This document shows positions 1 through 5,963 of a stretch of 6,836 bases of DNA, piece after piece (positions within the stretch are counted from its first letter, which is position 1; the number at the start of each line of letters is the position of its first letter). The stretch is from positions 1 through 6,836 of the forward strand of contig CALJQI010000361.1 of assembly GCA_937980285.1 (NCBI GenBank), written 5' to 3'. The translations under genes and the position numbers were made by a program. The notes beneath the pieces are model-generated. The model searched no databases. It had not been told where the DNA came from and saw nothing but the letters and a program-made list of their open reading frames with translations. This DNA is from an uncultured Gammaproteobacteria bacterium (lineage in GTDB: Bacteria > Pseudomonadota > Gammaproteobacteria > GCA-001735895).

Positions 1-462
1 CAAATCGTCATGCTGGATTCCACCATTAGCGGTGAAGTGCACGGTCGCGTCGCCGAATCCCAGCTTGGCTTTCTCGACGCCGCCCTCACGCAGCATCCAG
101 ACCGGCACGCGCTGGTCTGCCTGCATCACCAGGCAATCGAAACCGGTAGTGAATGGATCGATAACAAGGGCCTGCGCGAAGCCGACCAATTGCGCGCCCG
201 GCTGAGGCAACATGGAAATATCAGGGCGGTACTGTGGGGGCATGTTCACCAGGAAATCCATCGATCCATCGATGGCATTGAATGGATGTCGACACCATCG
301 AGCTGCGTGCAATTCAAACCGGGCAGCAGGCATTTCGCCATCGGCAGCGAAGCGCCGGGCTATCGGCAGCTCAGCTTAAACGCCGACGGCACACTGGATA
401 CAGTTGTACACCGCATCGATCCCATCGGCGTCGAAATCGAAAACCAGGAAACCGGTTACTGA
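1..462 (+). CDS. cpdA: 3',5'-cyclic-AMP phosphodiesterase CpdA, C-terminal part (5' end outside window)
   Basis: The frame is open from base 1, so the gene starts upstream; 153 residues and the stop are visible. The family is the class III metallophosphoesterase CpdA/Icc, a cytoplasmic dinuclear-metal enzyme that hydrolyses cAMP to AMP and so tempers CRP-type signalling. Visible landmarks in order are LDSTISGEVHG followed by the QLGFLDAAL helix, the metal-binding segment VCLHHQAIETGSEW, the GHVHQE motif (the conserved GHxH metal site) and the tail PSSCVQFKPGS, which in CpdA proteins reads close to PSTCxQFxP. The N-terminal metal motifs (DxH, GDxxD, GNHD) lie outside the window, so intactness cannot be judged. 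The usual second-position His after LHH is Gln here. The 3' end overlaps the convergent sensor gene by 7 bp. The family call is firm; cAMP as substrate is inferred from CpdA-like signatures. Confidence 0.88.
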   Translation, partial: QIVMLDSTISGEVHGRVAESQLGFLDAALTQHPDRHALVCLHHQAIETGSEWIDNKGLREADQLRARLRQHGNIRAVLWGHVHQEIHRSIDGIEWMSTPSSCVQFKPGSRHFAIGSEAPGYRQLSLNADGTLDTVVHRIDPIGVEIENQETGY

Positions 463-1637
463 TTGATCGGCAGTGAAAACCAGAAGGTGCTGCCCCGCCC
501 CGGCCCCTCGGATTCAGCCCAGATTTTACCGTTGTGAAACTCGACGATGCGCTTGGCCAGGGCAAGCCCGATACCGGTACCTTCGACCCGGGGGTTCAGC
601 CTTTCGAACAGGTTGAAGACGCGCTCGAGATACTCCGGCTGGATACCGACGCCGTTGTCACGCACGTGGCATACGACCTGGCCATCGGATTCCTCGGCGC
701 CAATTTCGACAACCGAAGCATCCTCGCTTTTGGCAAACTTGATCGCGTTGCCGACCAGGTTCTGGAAAACCTCGAAAATCCGTCCCGCATCGCCATAGGC
801 GGCAGGCATCGCCTGATCAATTTTCACATCCACATCGGCTTTGGCAATCGAGTCGGAAAACAATGCCACTACCGATGCAGCCATTTCGTTCAGGTCTATT
901 TCGACCGGTGGATTCACCAGGCGCCCGACGCGAGACAGCTCGAGCAGCTCGTCCAGTTGCGTCGCCATGTTGTCGGTGGCGTGCGAAATCTGTTTTATAT
1001 CGGATTGTATGGCCTCGCCTTTACCGCTCTCGATATCTTTTAGCAATAAACCGATAAATCCCTTGATGGTGACCAGAGGCGCTCGCAAATCGTGCGATAC
1101 CGAATAGGTAAAGCGTTCCAGCTCGGCGTTCTGACGTTCCAGTTCACTGTTTTTTACCTGAATTTCATCGAGCAACTGCTGCTGCTTTTTACGACTGGCG
1201 TTGAGCTCCGACACGGTGCTGAGAAAGCTGTAGGTCAGGGTATCGATCACCGAGGGGCTGACGTAGATGCGGCCTTCCGACAGGGTTTTCACCGCCGTCA
1301 CCAGCTCATTCACGGCGACATCCTTCAACAGGTAGCCCCTGGCCCCGGCCTCGAGCATGCCCTTGACGAAAAAGCCGTCGTTGTGACCGGAAAGGGCGAG
1401 CACTCTTACATTCGGCGCTATCTCGGTAATTTCGCGGGTGGCGTCAACGCCGTTGATCCCTGGCATGGCCACATCCATGACGACCACATCGGGCTGCAAT
1501 TGCGAAACCTGCGCCACGGTATCGCGTCCATTTCCAGCCTCGGAAACGACTTCGATTTCGGCCGCGGATTCGAGAATTCCCCGAAAACCCGCGCGCAGAT
1601 TCTCGTGATCATCGGCGAGAATGACTTTAATGCTCAT
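456..1637 (-). CDS. Receiver-histidine kinase signalling protein (NarL-type REC, then HisKA-HATPase)
   Basis: A 393-aa soluble two-component protein with no membrane segment or signal peptide. Residues 1-120 form a receiver domain: acidic pair D9/D10, phospho-acceptor D55 in VVVMDVAMPG, S83 and K105. The receiver and its tail (GRIYVSPSV, 122-130) look like the NarL/FixJ class, which normally continues into a LuxR-type HTH. Here a coiled coil (about 143-178, rich in Q, E and K) leads instead into a HisKA domain with the phosphorylation site H182 in SVSHDLRAPL. The HATPase domain follows: N-box QNLVGNAIKF (292-301), G1 box DNGVGI (327-332), F-box FNLFERL (341-347) and G2 box GTGIGLAL (353-360). 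All catalytic boxes look intact. It probably couples phosphorylation of its own receiver to kinase activity, as in cytoplasmic REC-HK relay proteins; partners and stimulus are unknown. The ATG has no clear Shine-Dalgarno. It lies 80 bp downstream of merR on the same strand; co-transcription is possible but unproven. Confidence 0.93.
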   Translation of the reverse strand: MSIKVILADDHENLRAGFRGILESAAEIEVVSEAGNGRDTVAQVSQLQPDVVVMDVAMPGINGVDATREITEIAPNVRVLALSGHNDGFFVKGMLEAGARGYLLKDVAVNELVTAVKTLSEGRIYVSPSVIDTLTYSFLSTVSELNASRKKQQQLLDEIQVKNSELERQNAELERFTYSVSHDLRAPLVTIKGFIGLLLKDIESGKGEAIQSDIKQISHATDNMATQLDELLELSRVGRLVNPPVEIDLNEMAASVVALFSDSIAKADVDVKIDQAMPAAYGDAGRIFEVFQNLVGNAIKFAKSEDASVVEIGAEESDGQVVCHVRDNGVGIQPEYLERVFNLFERLNPRVEGTGIGLALAKRIVEFHNGKIWAESEGPGRGSTFWFSLPINQ

Positions 1638-1717
1638 GAATTCGAACTATAGCCGAGATTAGGCCGGTTGGATCAGCATAATATGAAATAAACGAAGAGG
1701 CTTTATTCCTGCTTCAC

Positions 1718-2131
1718 TCAACAGGCTTTGCCGTCGTCGAACAGCGACTCCAGGATCGGGCAGGTTGCGGCGCTCTCGTCGGAGCCGTCGCAAAACGACG
1801 AAATCTGGCTCAGGCGCCTCTTGATTTTCTGCAAATCGCGAATCTTTGCGGCAATCTCCTCGATATGCGCCTCGGTCAGGGATTTGACATCGGCGCGCGT
1901 ATGCAAACAACCGGAGTCGGTCAAGGCGAGTAAATCCTGGACCTTTTCACTGGAAAAACCCAGCGCCTTGGCGCGCTGAATGAAATTAAGACGGCGCAGG
2001 TGGTCCGCGCTGTAGCTTCGATAGCCCGAGTGGGTGCGTTCGGGCGCGGGTAGCAATCCGATGGTCTCGTAGTAACGGATGGTTTCGATATTGCATCCCG
2101 TCTCGGATGCCAGCTTGCCTCTTGTCAGCAT
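1718..2131 (-). CDS. MerR-family metal-type transcriptional regulator
   Basis: A 137-aa regulator of MerR-family length. Residues 1-70 are the winged-helix DNA-binding domain, with the hallmark IRYYExIGLLP (18-28), R32, GYRSY (36-40) and the LxFIQRAKALGFS segment (48-60). A long dimerisation helix covers about 80-112. The C-terminal loop C114-x9-C124-PILE resembles the metal-binding loop of ZntR/CueR/MerR sensors, and C75, H77 and C137 are further possible ligands. Family members bend an over-long promoter spacer on metal binding and switch from repression to activation. Aligned on the shared ADVK segment, the position that is Cys in Zn/Hg sensors and Ser in CueR is R79 here, with C75 four residues earlier, so the metal is not assigned. 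The start is supported by the Shine-Dalgarno AGGAGAGG. The gene is divergent from the cytochrome c gene, and a matching operator lies between them; that gene is the likeliest target, with autoregulation probable. Confidence 0.92.
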   Translation of the reverse strand: MLTRGKLASETGCNIETIRYYETIGLLPAPERTHSGYRSYSADHLRRLNFIQRAKALGFSSEKVQDLLALTDSGCLHTRADVKSLTEAHIEEIAAKIRDLQKIKRRLSQISSFCDGSDESAATCPILESLFDDGKAC

Positions 2132-2136
2132 AAATT

Positions 2137-2144
2137 CCTCTCCT
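2137..2144 (-). promoter_or_regulatory. Ribosome binding site of the merR-type gene
   Basis: Read on the minus strand this is AGGAGAGG, five bases before the ATG at 2131. It is a near-consensus Shine-Dalgarno and fixes the start, which also places the first residues (MLTRGKLA) at the normal start of the MerR HTH. Confidence 0.8.
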
Positions 2145-2190
2145 GCTTAAGCCGCGGAGCGCAACCTGGTGATGGTCACCGCCGCGATTA

Positions 2191-2212
2191 CGCGCCTGCC
2201 CGGGCAGGCGCG
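2191..2212. repeat. Perfect 22-bp GC-rich palindrome
   Basis: The half-site CGCGCCTGCCC is followed directly by its exact reverse complement with no spacer. As RNA it could fold as a stem of about nine pairs with a four-base CCGG loop on either strand. Neither side has a T-run, so it is not a standard intrinsic terminator. It lies in the merR/cytochrome gap, 60 bp before the merR start, and would be in the merR leader if merR is transcribed from near the operator. A smaller dyad, GGTGA-TGG-TCACC, sits beside it at 2168-2180. Function unknown: a leader hairpin, a dispersed repeat unit or a protein site are all possible. Confidence 0.75.
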
Positions 2213-2237
2213 CCGGTAAAGCGGCAAAAATATCAGA

Positions 2238-2267
2238 TTGACCCTGTAGTTGCTACAGGTTTTATCA
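2238..2267 (+). promoter_or_regulatory. MerR-type promoter/operator facing the cytochrome c gene
   Basis: The -35 hexamer TTGACC (2238-2243) is followed by a perfect 7-bp dyad CCTGTAG-TTG-CTACAGG (2243-2259), then a fair -10 TATCAT (2262-2267). The spacer is 18 bp. A dyad between -35 and -10 in an over-long spacer is the architecture of promoters controlled by MerR-family metal sensors, whose operators often have this CTxTAG...CTAxAG form; classic cases have 19-20 bp spacers, so 18 is slightly short, and the -10 is the least certain part. Predicted transcription would begin near 2274, about 20 bases before the cytochrome ATG. The adjacent divergent MerR-type gene is the obvious regulator. Dyad seen directly; binding and metal response inferred. 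Confidence 0.75.
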
Positions 2268-2292
2268 TTGCGCCAATCTCGACCACCGGACT

Positions 2293-2709
2293 ATGCAAAT
2301 GCGCGGCTACAAAATTCTTGTCGTTTCAATCCTGGTATTGCTCATTTCTCCAGCGGCAGCAGCCGAGCGCTGGTTTAACCAGGATATCGTCAAATACGGC
2401 AACGGCCTGTTCCAGCAAAACTGCGCGATCTGTCACGGCAGCAACGCCGAGGGTACGCGTGACTGGAAAAAAACCGACGCCAATGGAAACTATCCGCCGC
2501 CACCGCTCGATGGCAGCGCCCACGCCTGGCATCATCCGCTTGCTCAACTGGCAAGATCGATCAAGGAAGGCGGCATCAAGCTCGGCGGCGTGATGCCGCC
2601 GTTCGGCGACAAGCTGTCCGATCAGGAAGTGCTGGCGGTGATCGCCTATTTTCAGTCGAAATGGCCCGACGAGGTTTACGACCCCTGGCATCAACGTTTC
2701 ATGCAGTAA
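2293..2709 (+). CDS. Exported monohaem cytochrome c
   Basis: A 138-aa precursor. Residues 1-24 form a Sec signal peptide (basic start, hydrophobic core ILVVSILVLLI, cleavage likely after PAAAA before ERWF). The mature protein of about 114 residues is a class I-like cytochrome c for periplasmic electron transfer. It has the haem attachment site CAICH (44-48), the mid-protein segment DWKKTDANGNYPPPPLDG (57-74), AWHH (78-81), the probable axial ligand M101 in GGVMPPF, and the final helix LSDQEVLAVIAYFQSKWP. From memory, very similar small cytochromes with the DWKKTDANG and AWHH segments occur in copper-resistance clusters of Proteobacteria; that is family knowledge, not shown here. No clear Shine-Dalgarno precedes 2293; the in-frame ATG at 2299 is an alternative start with little effect on the signal peptide. 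It is transcribed away from the MerR-type gene and its operator, suggesting metal-induced expression. The redox partner is unknown. Confidence 0.92.
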   Translation: MQMRGYKILVVSILVLLISPAAAAERWFNQDIVKYGNGLFQQNCAICHGSNAEGTRDWKKTDANGNYPPPPLDGSAHAWHHPLAQLARSIKEGGIKLGGVMPPFGDKLSDQEVLAVIAYFQSKWPDEVYDPWHQRFMQ

Positions 2710-2719
2710 GCCCCGTCTC

Positions 2720-2728
2720 TGATATGAT
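2720..2728 (+). promoter_or_regulatory. Possible extended -10 promoter for the HlyU-family gene
   Basis: TGATATGAT fits an extended -10 (TGn then TATGAT at 2723-2728). No good -35 is seen at 16-18 bp upstream, which is tolerable for extended -10 promoters. Transcription would start about 24 bases before the ATG at 2759. If real, the small gene can be expressed independently of the cytochrome gene 49 bp upstream. Confidence 0.35.
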
Positions 2729-2758
2729 GCAGGTTCACGGGTAACTTCGGATAAGACA

Positions 2759-3061
2759 ATGGCTTTAGGCAAGCTGTTCAAATCGTTGCTTGGCGGTGCG
2801 GCCGGTTCCGCCCAGCCGCAACCGACAGAAGCGGTCGACTACATGGGTTTTGCCATCGAAGCCGCGCCGATATACGAGGATGGCAAATACCGCAGCGCCG
2901 GATTTATCAGCGGCGAAGTCGACGGTGAAACCAGGCGCATTCAGTTTATCCGCGCCGACCAGAATGGCGACCTGCAGGCGGCGATCGACCATTCGCTGCT
3001 GAAGGCGCGACAAATCATCGACGAACAGGGCAAACAGCTACTGACGAAAACGCATCTCTGA
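2759..3061 (+). CDS. HlyU-family (PF10115) small protein
   Basis: A 100-aa cytoplasmic protein. The start MALGKLFKSLLGG is followed by a low-complexity linker (A, G, P, Q) and then the conserved core: YMGFAIEAAP (28-37), the GKYRSAGFISGEV segment, RRIQFIRADQ and the C-terminal KARQIIDEQGKQL. This pattern is that of PF10115, called transcriptional activator HlyU, typically about 100 residues long. No helix-turn-helix is visible, and the well-studied Vibrio HlyU is an ArsR-type winged-helix protein, so the name should not be read as evidence of DNA binding; the true role is unknown. A weak Shine-Dalgarno (GGATAAG, 2749-2755) precedes the ATG. It lies 49 bp after the cytochrome stop and converges on the TPR gene with a 28-bp gap. 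Confidence 0.85.
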   Translation: MALGKLFKSLLGGAAGSAQPQPTEAVDYMGFAIEAAPIYEDGKYRSAGFISGEVDGETRRIQFIRADQNGDLQAAIDHSLLKARQIIDEQGKQLLTKTHL

Positions 3062-3089
3062 GGCTTGCGCCTGCCTTGCGTCGATCCGA

Positions 3090-3650
3090 TCAAACCGACT
3101 GCCGGGCCAGTTCCCGTTTCAGCAATTCGATGCGCACAGGCGCGTCGGCGGCGTTGGGCTTGATTTCGAGCAGGCGCTCGAAGGCTAGGATGGCGCGCTG
3201 GTAATCGCGTTTCGATCCGAGAATCATGCCCAGTCCCCAGATGGCGCCGAAATGCCTCGGCTCGAGCCTCAGGGTTTCCTCGATATCGGCCAGCGAGCCG
3301 TCGTAATCGCTTCGATAGTAACGCACCGTCGCGCGGCGATTCCAGCCCTCCGAAAATCCGGGTAAAAGCTCGATTACCCGCGAGTAGATTTCTTCCGCGG
3401 CGGCGAGATTTCCCCGATCCATCAACTCGGCGGCCTGCAGCATCAACTGGTCAACGGTTTCCTCACCGCTTTCGTACCAGATATCCCAGATCGCAGCCTC
3501 CGCTTCCCGCAGCACCTGCTCATCCCTGCTGCCGCGCAGGGTTTCGAACAGTTGTTCCAGGCGCTGGTCTGTCTGATCGCCGATACCCGCGGTGGGAAAA
3601 CAGACTGCCAGCGCCAGAATCGGTATCAACAGAAGATTTATCGCTTTCAT
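3090..3650 (-). CDS. Exported tetratricopeptide-repeat (TPR) protein
   Basis: A 186-aa precursor from the chosen ATG. Residues 1-22 are a Sec signal peptide (K2, hydrophobic LLLIPILALAV core); C17 follows LAV, so position -1 is Val and this is a poor lipobox, making a soluble periplasmic protein likelier than a lipoprotein. An acidic helical region (about 27-62, with IWDIWYESG) leads into three TPR-like helix pairs at about 66-98, 100-132 and 134-166, with typical residues such as GNLAAAEEIYSRVIELLP, EGWNRRATVRYY and the repeated L/I-x-P ends. TPR proteins are scaffolds for protein contacts; no partner is evident here. The frame is open back to 3683, but the ATG at 3650 has a strong Shine-Dalgarno and gives a proper signal peptide. 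I recall similar short TPR proteins ending in LEPRHFG repeats from alpha- and gammaproteobacteria, all of unknown function. Confidence 0.88.
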   Translation of the reverse strand: MKAINLLLIPILALAVCFPTAGIGDQTDQRLEQLFETLRGSRDEQVLREAEAAIWDIWYESGEETVDQLMLQAAELMDRGNLAAAEEIYSRVIELLPGFSEGWNRRATVRYYRSDYDGSLADIEETLRLEPRHFGAIWGLGMILGSKRDYQRAILAFERLLEIKPNAADAPVRIELLKRELARQSV

Positions 3651-3655
3651 GATTA

Positions 3656-3662
3656 CTCCTCC
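3656..3662 (-). promoter_or_regulatory. Ribosome binding site deciding the TPR protein start
   Basis: On the minus strand this reads GGAGGAG, five bases before the ATG at 3650. It selects that start over the longer in-frame ATG at 3683, whose product would put eleven extra residues (with three arginines) before the signal peptide. Confidence 0.8.
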
Positions 3663-3719
3663 CGTGCGCCGTAATCGCCCCATGCTACCAGCGTTTACCT
3701 CCCTGGGCTAATCCGCGGG

Positions 3720-3740
3720 CAGGCGCAGGCAGGTCGCCTG
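3720..3740. repeat. Short imperfectly placed inverted repeat in the TPR/ligase divergent gap
   Basis: CAGGCG (3720-3725) and CGCCTG (3735-3740) form a 6-bp dyad around nine bases. It is the only structure I see in the 180-bp region between the divergent TPR and acyl-CoA ligase genes. It may be a weak operator or chance in GC-rich DNA. No convincing -35/-10 pair was found for either gene; TATTAT (3745-3750) is a possible lone -10 towards the ligase gene. Confidence 0.3.
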
Positions 3741-3830
3741 AGACTATTATTACGACCCATACAGGCAACTCGGGCAGCGGTCGATCACATAGATTAAAGC
3801 CTGATCAACCAATTGCCGGGCGGGTTCGGA

Positions 3831-5963
3831 ATGACAGCTAGCTACCTGCGAAAGCGTGACAACCTGAAGCGTTTGCTTCGTCCCCGGCATATCGCCTATA
3901 TCGGCGGAAGCCAGGTCGCGGGTTCACTGGCGGCGAGCCGGGCGTCCGGCTTCGACGGCGAGCTTTGGGTGGTCAACCCGGTTCGCGACGAAATCGGCGG
4001 CTTGCAAACCTGCGCCCGCATCGAAGACCTGCCGCAAGCGCCCGACGCGGCGCTGATCGCGTTATCGCCCGAACGGTCGATCGAAGCGGTTAGTGCGCTG
4101 GCCTCGATTGGCGCCGGCGGCGCGGTCTGCATGGCGGCAGGATTTGCCGAACTCGGCGATAGCGGCGCCGACCTGCAGCAGCGGTTGCAACGGGCCGCCG
4201 GCGATCTCGCCATGATCGGCCCTAACTGCATGGGCATACTCAACCTGTTCGACGGCGCCGCGGTCTGGGGCTCGGGCGGTCACCTCGAGCCTCCGGGAAC
4301 ACCCGGCGCGGCGATAATCTCGCAAAGCGGCGCTTTTCTCTATGGCATTACCAACGTCGAGCAGGGTTTTCCACTGGGATACGCCATTAGCACCGGCAAC
4401 CAGGCCGTAATCGATATGGCCGACTGTATCGAGGCGGTCATCGCCGATCAGCGGGTACGCGCAATCGGCCTGTATCTCGAAGGCCTGGAAGATGGCGCGG
4501 CCCTGGGCCGGGCCTGCTGGCAGGCGATGGAAAAAGGCATACCGGTGATCGCCATGAAAGGCGGCGATACCGCCTCGGCCGAAGCCGTCGCCATCAGTCA
4601 TACCAGCGCCATGGTGGTCGAACGCGACCTGTGGCAGGCGTTTTCCAAACGCTATGGCCTGGTCGCCGTTTCCACGCCGAAGGCGATGGTGGAAGCGCTA
4701 AAGCTGCTCACCATCGGCGGCGTTCCGCGCGGCAATCGCCTCAGCGCAATCACCTATTCGGGCGGCCTCAACAGCCTGATTGCCGCGCAGTCACCGGAAC
4801 TCGGCCTGCAACTGCAGCCGCCAACGCCGGACAATGCCGACAGGTTACGGGCGCAACTGCCCGAGATCGTAGCGGTGGCCAATCCGCTCGACCTGAACCT
4901 GCCGTGGTCGTCGAAAACCGGCATGTCGCTGCAGCACGGAGAACAGATCGCCGACTGCCTGACGACCCTGGCGACTGACGCCGCCGACATGGCGACGATG
5001 TTTCTCGACGTACCGCGGCCCGACGAGCTCGGTACCGAGCGCGACTGGTATCCGAGCATGGAAGCGATGGCGAAGGTAAAACAGGCGCTGGACATTCCCT
5101 GCGCTGTCGCCGGCATCCTGCCCGAAGGCCTGGCGCCCGATCTGCGGCGGCACCTGATCGATCTCGGTATCGCGCCGCTGCTCGGATTCAGCGACGCCAT
5201 GAACGCCCTGTCGGTGGCGGCCCGGGTCGGTGAAATACAGCGCGCCAGGTCGGCTCTGTCAGAACCCGGCGATTTACTGACCCGCGCCGGCCATAGCGAT
5301 ACCGCAGCAGCGGCACGAATGCTGGACGAAGCCGTATCCAAGTCGGAACTGTCGCGTTACGGCCTTAGGACAACCGAGTTTCGCATCGCCGGCCGCGATC
5401 AGGCGGTGGATGCCGCCGCCGATCTCGGTTTCCCGGTGGCAGTCAAACTGCTCAGCGAGCGGATATCGCACAAGGCCGGAATCGGCGGCGTCAGGCTGTC
5501 GCTGGAGTCGCCAACCGAGGTTGAAAACGCGTTGAGCGACATCGTCGCGGCGGCGAAAAAGCATGGTGGAGTAGACATTGAACGCTTCCTGGTGGAGCGC
5601 ATGATCGAAGCGCCGCGGGCCGAGTATATCATCGGCATCAAGCAGCAGGCGGCGCTTGGCCTGGCGCTGATGATCGGCCGCGGCGGGGTTGGCGCCGAGG
5701 AACTGAAGCATCATGCCACCCTGTTGCTGCCGCTGGTCGAGAGTGACCTGGCCGATGCCATGGCCGATATCGGCCTGAACGCGTCCACTCCCGGGTACGC
5801 TTCGATGCTCGCAGCGATCGGATCGGTCGCCGCTTACGCAATCGATAACCGGGAGCGGCTGCAATCGCTGGACGTCAACCCGGTAATCATTACCGCCGCT
5901 GGCGATGCCATCGCCGCCGACGGCCTGATCGTACTAACGGAGGAAAAAGCAGATGCCCGCTGA
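3831..5963 (+). CDS. ADP-forming acyl-CoA synthetase, fused alpha-beta (acetate--CoA ligase family)
   Basis: A 710-aa cytoplasmic protein of the ACD/succinyl-CoA synthetase superfamily: acyl-CoA + ADP + Pi to acid + CoA + ATP, or the reverse. Domain order: CoA-binding Rossmann domain (about 10-140, AYIGGS near the start and GPNCMG at 130-135), first ligase-CoA domain (about 155-290, ISQSGAF 163-169), second flavodoxin-like domain (about 300-465), then an ATP-grasp domain (about 490-705). The phospho-histidine of the alpha part is H257 in ISHTS. The second proposed phospho-carrier histidine, in the beta part, matches H547 in SHKAGIGGV. LDVNPVII near the C-terminus is typical. The ATP-grasp motif at 616-634 has lost a conserved Asp and Arg (see findings). 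ATG 3831 is preferred over the TTG at 3813 because homologous sequence begins near LRKRDNLKRLLRP, though its Shine-Dalgarno is weak. It forms an operon with the downstream MaoC gene. The acyl substrate cannot be read from the sequence. Confidence 0.88.
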   Translation: MTASYLRKRDNLKRLLRPRHIAYIGGSQVAGSLAASRASGFDGELWVVNPVRDEIGGLQTCARIEDLPQAPDAALIALSPERSIEAVSALASIGAGGAVCMAAGFAELGDSGADLQQRLQRAAGDLAMIGPNCMGILNLFDGAAVWGSGGHLEPPGTPGAAIISQSGAFLYGITNVEQGFPLGYAISTGNQAVIDMADCIEAVIADQRVRAIGLYLEGLEDGAALGRACWQAMEKGIPVIAMKGGDTASAEAVAISHTSAMVVERDLWQAFSKRYGLVAVSTPKAMVEALKLLTIGGVPRGNRLSAITYSGGLNSLIAAQSPELGLQLQPPTPDNADRLRAQLPEIVAVANPLDLNLPWSSKTGMSLQHGEQIADCLTTLATDAADMATMFLDVPRPDELGTERDWYPSMEAMAKVKQALDIPCAVAGILPEGLAPDLRRHLIDLGIAPLLGFSDAMNALSVAARVGEIQRARSALSEPGDLLTRAGHSDTAAAARMLDEAVSKSELSRYGLRTTEFRIAGRDQAVDAAADLGFPVAVKLLSERISHKAGIGGVRLSLESPTEVENALSDIVAAAKKHGGVDIERFLVERMIEAPRAEYIIGIKQQAALGLALMIGRGGVGAEELKHHATLLLPLVESDLADAMADIGLNASTPGYASMLAAIGSVAAYAIDNRERLQSLDVNPVIITAAGDAIAADGLIVLTEEKADAR
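5939..5944 (+). promoter_or_regulatory. Ribosome binding site of the MaoC-type gene, inside the ligase gene
   Basis: GGAGGA lies eight bases before the ATG at 5953 and within the last codons of the ligase gene. It fixes the start of the downstream gene and explains how the overlapping pair can be translationally coupled. Confidence 0.8.

Noticed and set aside
534..1043. 169-codon plus-strand open frame opposite the kinase gene
   Set aside because: The minus strand holds intact HisKA and HATPase motifs throughout; the plus translation resembles nothing and has no ribosome binding site.
1679..1700. AATAAA/TTTATT inverted repeat after the merR gene as a terminator
   Set aside because: On the minus strand the 6-bp stem is all A/T with no GC stem and no following T-run, so it would be too weak.
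2191..2212. The 22-bp palindrome as an intrinsic terminator
   Set aside because: No T-tract follows it on either strand and it lies between divergent starts, where a terminator for either gene is not expected.
2326..2781. 151-codon minus-strand frame opposite the cytochrome gene
   Set aside because: It is antisense to a complete signal-peptide cytochrome with CxxCH and axial Met, and has no features of its own.
3062..3089. Possible bidirectional terminator between the HlyU-family and TPR genes
   Set aside because: Only a 4-bp stem (AGGC-TTGC-GCCT) is present, with no T-run on either strand.
3651..3683. Upstream ATG at 3683 as the TPR protein start
   Set aside because: The GGAGGAG Shine-Dalgarno at 3656-3662 lies inside this extension and serves the ATG at 3650, which directly begins a good signal peptide.
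3813..3830. TTG at 3813 as the start of the acyl-CoA ligase
   Set aside because: It would add only six residues (PGGFG-type) with no better Shine-Dalgarno; the ATG at 3831 is the conventional start and puts the alpha-part phospho-histidine at 257, as I recall for characterised ACD enzymes.
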